Positions 31,744 through 31,830 of a DNA stretch of 31,830 nt are shown here, one piece after another. The notes beneath the pieces are model-generated. The model worked only from the letters and a program-made list of their open reading frames with translations. It made no database searches and was not told where the DNA came from. The position numbers were made by a program, and so were the translations under genes. The DNA lies in NCBI GenBank assembly GCA_002402945.1, contig DHGV01000049.1, positions 17,733 to 49,562 on the forward strand, in the 5' to 3' direction. Numbering within the stretch: position 1 is the first letter of the stretch; each line of letters begins with the position of its first letter. The DNA comes from Pelotomaculum sp. UBA4789 (GTDB lineage: Bacteria; Bacillota; Desulfotomaculia; Desulfotomaculales; Pelotomaculaceae).

Positions 31744-31830
31744 TTTTGGAAGCTGCAAACATTATGCTGCTTTATTCGCCTGGGCCAGCATGGCCGTCGC
31801 TTCCCGGGGGGTGGCTGGCTGTTTCGGTGT
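31744..31830. repeat. Direct repeat copy 2 (runs off the window)
   Basis: Near-identical to 31021-31106, with one extra T in a T-run and one extra G in a G-run. The right end of the repeat is not visible because the window stops inside it. Confidence 0.97.
31762..31830 (-). pseudogene. Flagellin C-terminus, partial at window edge
   Basis: The minus strand reads TPKQPATPREATAMLAQANKAA and a stop. The last 14 residues match flagellin ends, but a sixth G shifts the frame upstream relative to copy 1: in copy 1 the preceding residues (AYTETASHP) fit the flagellin pattern and here they do not. It may be the end of a flagellin gene that begins to the right of the window with a frameshift, or another decayed copy. 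The sequence at hand cannot decide. Confidence 0.5.

Noticed and set aside
1..31830. tRNA or rRNA genes
   Set aside because: No cloverleaf with TTCGAATC-like T-arm or rRNA core sequence was seen on either strand; a tRNAscan run would be decisive.
1..31830. Insertion sequence or prophage
   Set aside because: No transposase, integrase, phage structural gene or flanking attachment site is visible; only short repeats.

Overview
The window looks like chromosome from an anaerobic, spore-forming-type Firmicute of the Peptococcaceae / Desulfotomaculum-Pelotomaculum kind. That is an inference from gene order, SLH-domain and copper-amine-oxidase-like surface proteins, strong AGGAGG ribosome binding sites, many TTG and GTG starts, a B12 riboswitch and flagellin remnants; no rRNA gene or species marker is present. 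Almost everything up to 27.7 kb is on the minus strand, so genes are read from right to left.

Region 1 (1-15.6 kb, minus) is one long housekeeping cluster. In transcription order it is yicC, remA, gmk, rpoZ, coaBC, priA, def, fmt, a small membrane protein, DUF116, rsmB, rlmN, two FHA proteins, a PP2C phosphatase, an FtsW/RodA protein, a class B PBP and the start of a PrkC-type Ser/Thr kinase cut by the left edge. This is the Bacillus yloC-to-prkC order with an actinobacterial-style fhaA-fhaB-pstP-rodA-pbpA block inserted between rlmN and the kinase. It joins nucleotide and cofactor synthesis, translation start and rRNA modification to phospho-signalling and wall synthesis. A terminator separates coaBC from priA, and a fold-back repeat separates fhaA from rlmN.

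Region 2 (15.7-22.1 kb, minus) holds an aspartate-type aminotransferase, cobT with a cobalamin riboswitch and an intrinsic terminator in its leader, a secreted phosphodiester-glycosidase protein with three SLH domains, and a DUF2148 ferredoxin-domain protein.

Region 3 (22.1-30.9 kb) is more accessory. It has a very AT-rich leader with short Shine-Dalgarno-led ORFs before a secreted copper-amine-oxidase-like protein (+), a 135-bp element with 12-bp inverted ends, a divergent YchF-family GTPase, a membrane-anchored polysaccharide-deacetylase-like protein, a 57-aa Cys-rich protein, a glutamate racemase homologue with Ser at the first catalytic Cys, then a class II aldolase and an unknown protein (+), and a hemerythrin, a Nudix hydrolase and an unknown protein (-).

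Region 4 (30.9-31.8 kb) has no intact gene. It holds two copies of an ~87-bp sequence coding, on the minus strand, for a flagellin-like C-terminus. Copy 1 is a decayed flagellin 3' end followed by a flagellin-type terminator; copy 2 runs off the window and differs by a 1-nt indel. A degenerate CTGGTTCTG-type repeat lies next to copy 2.
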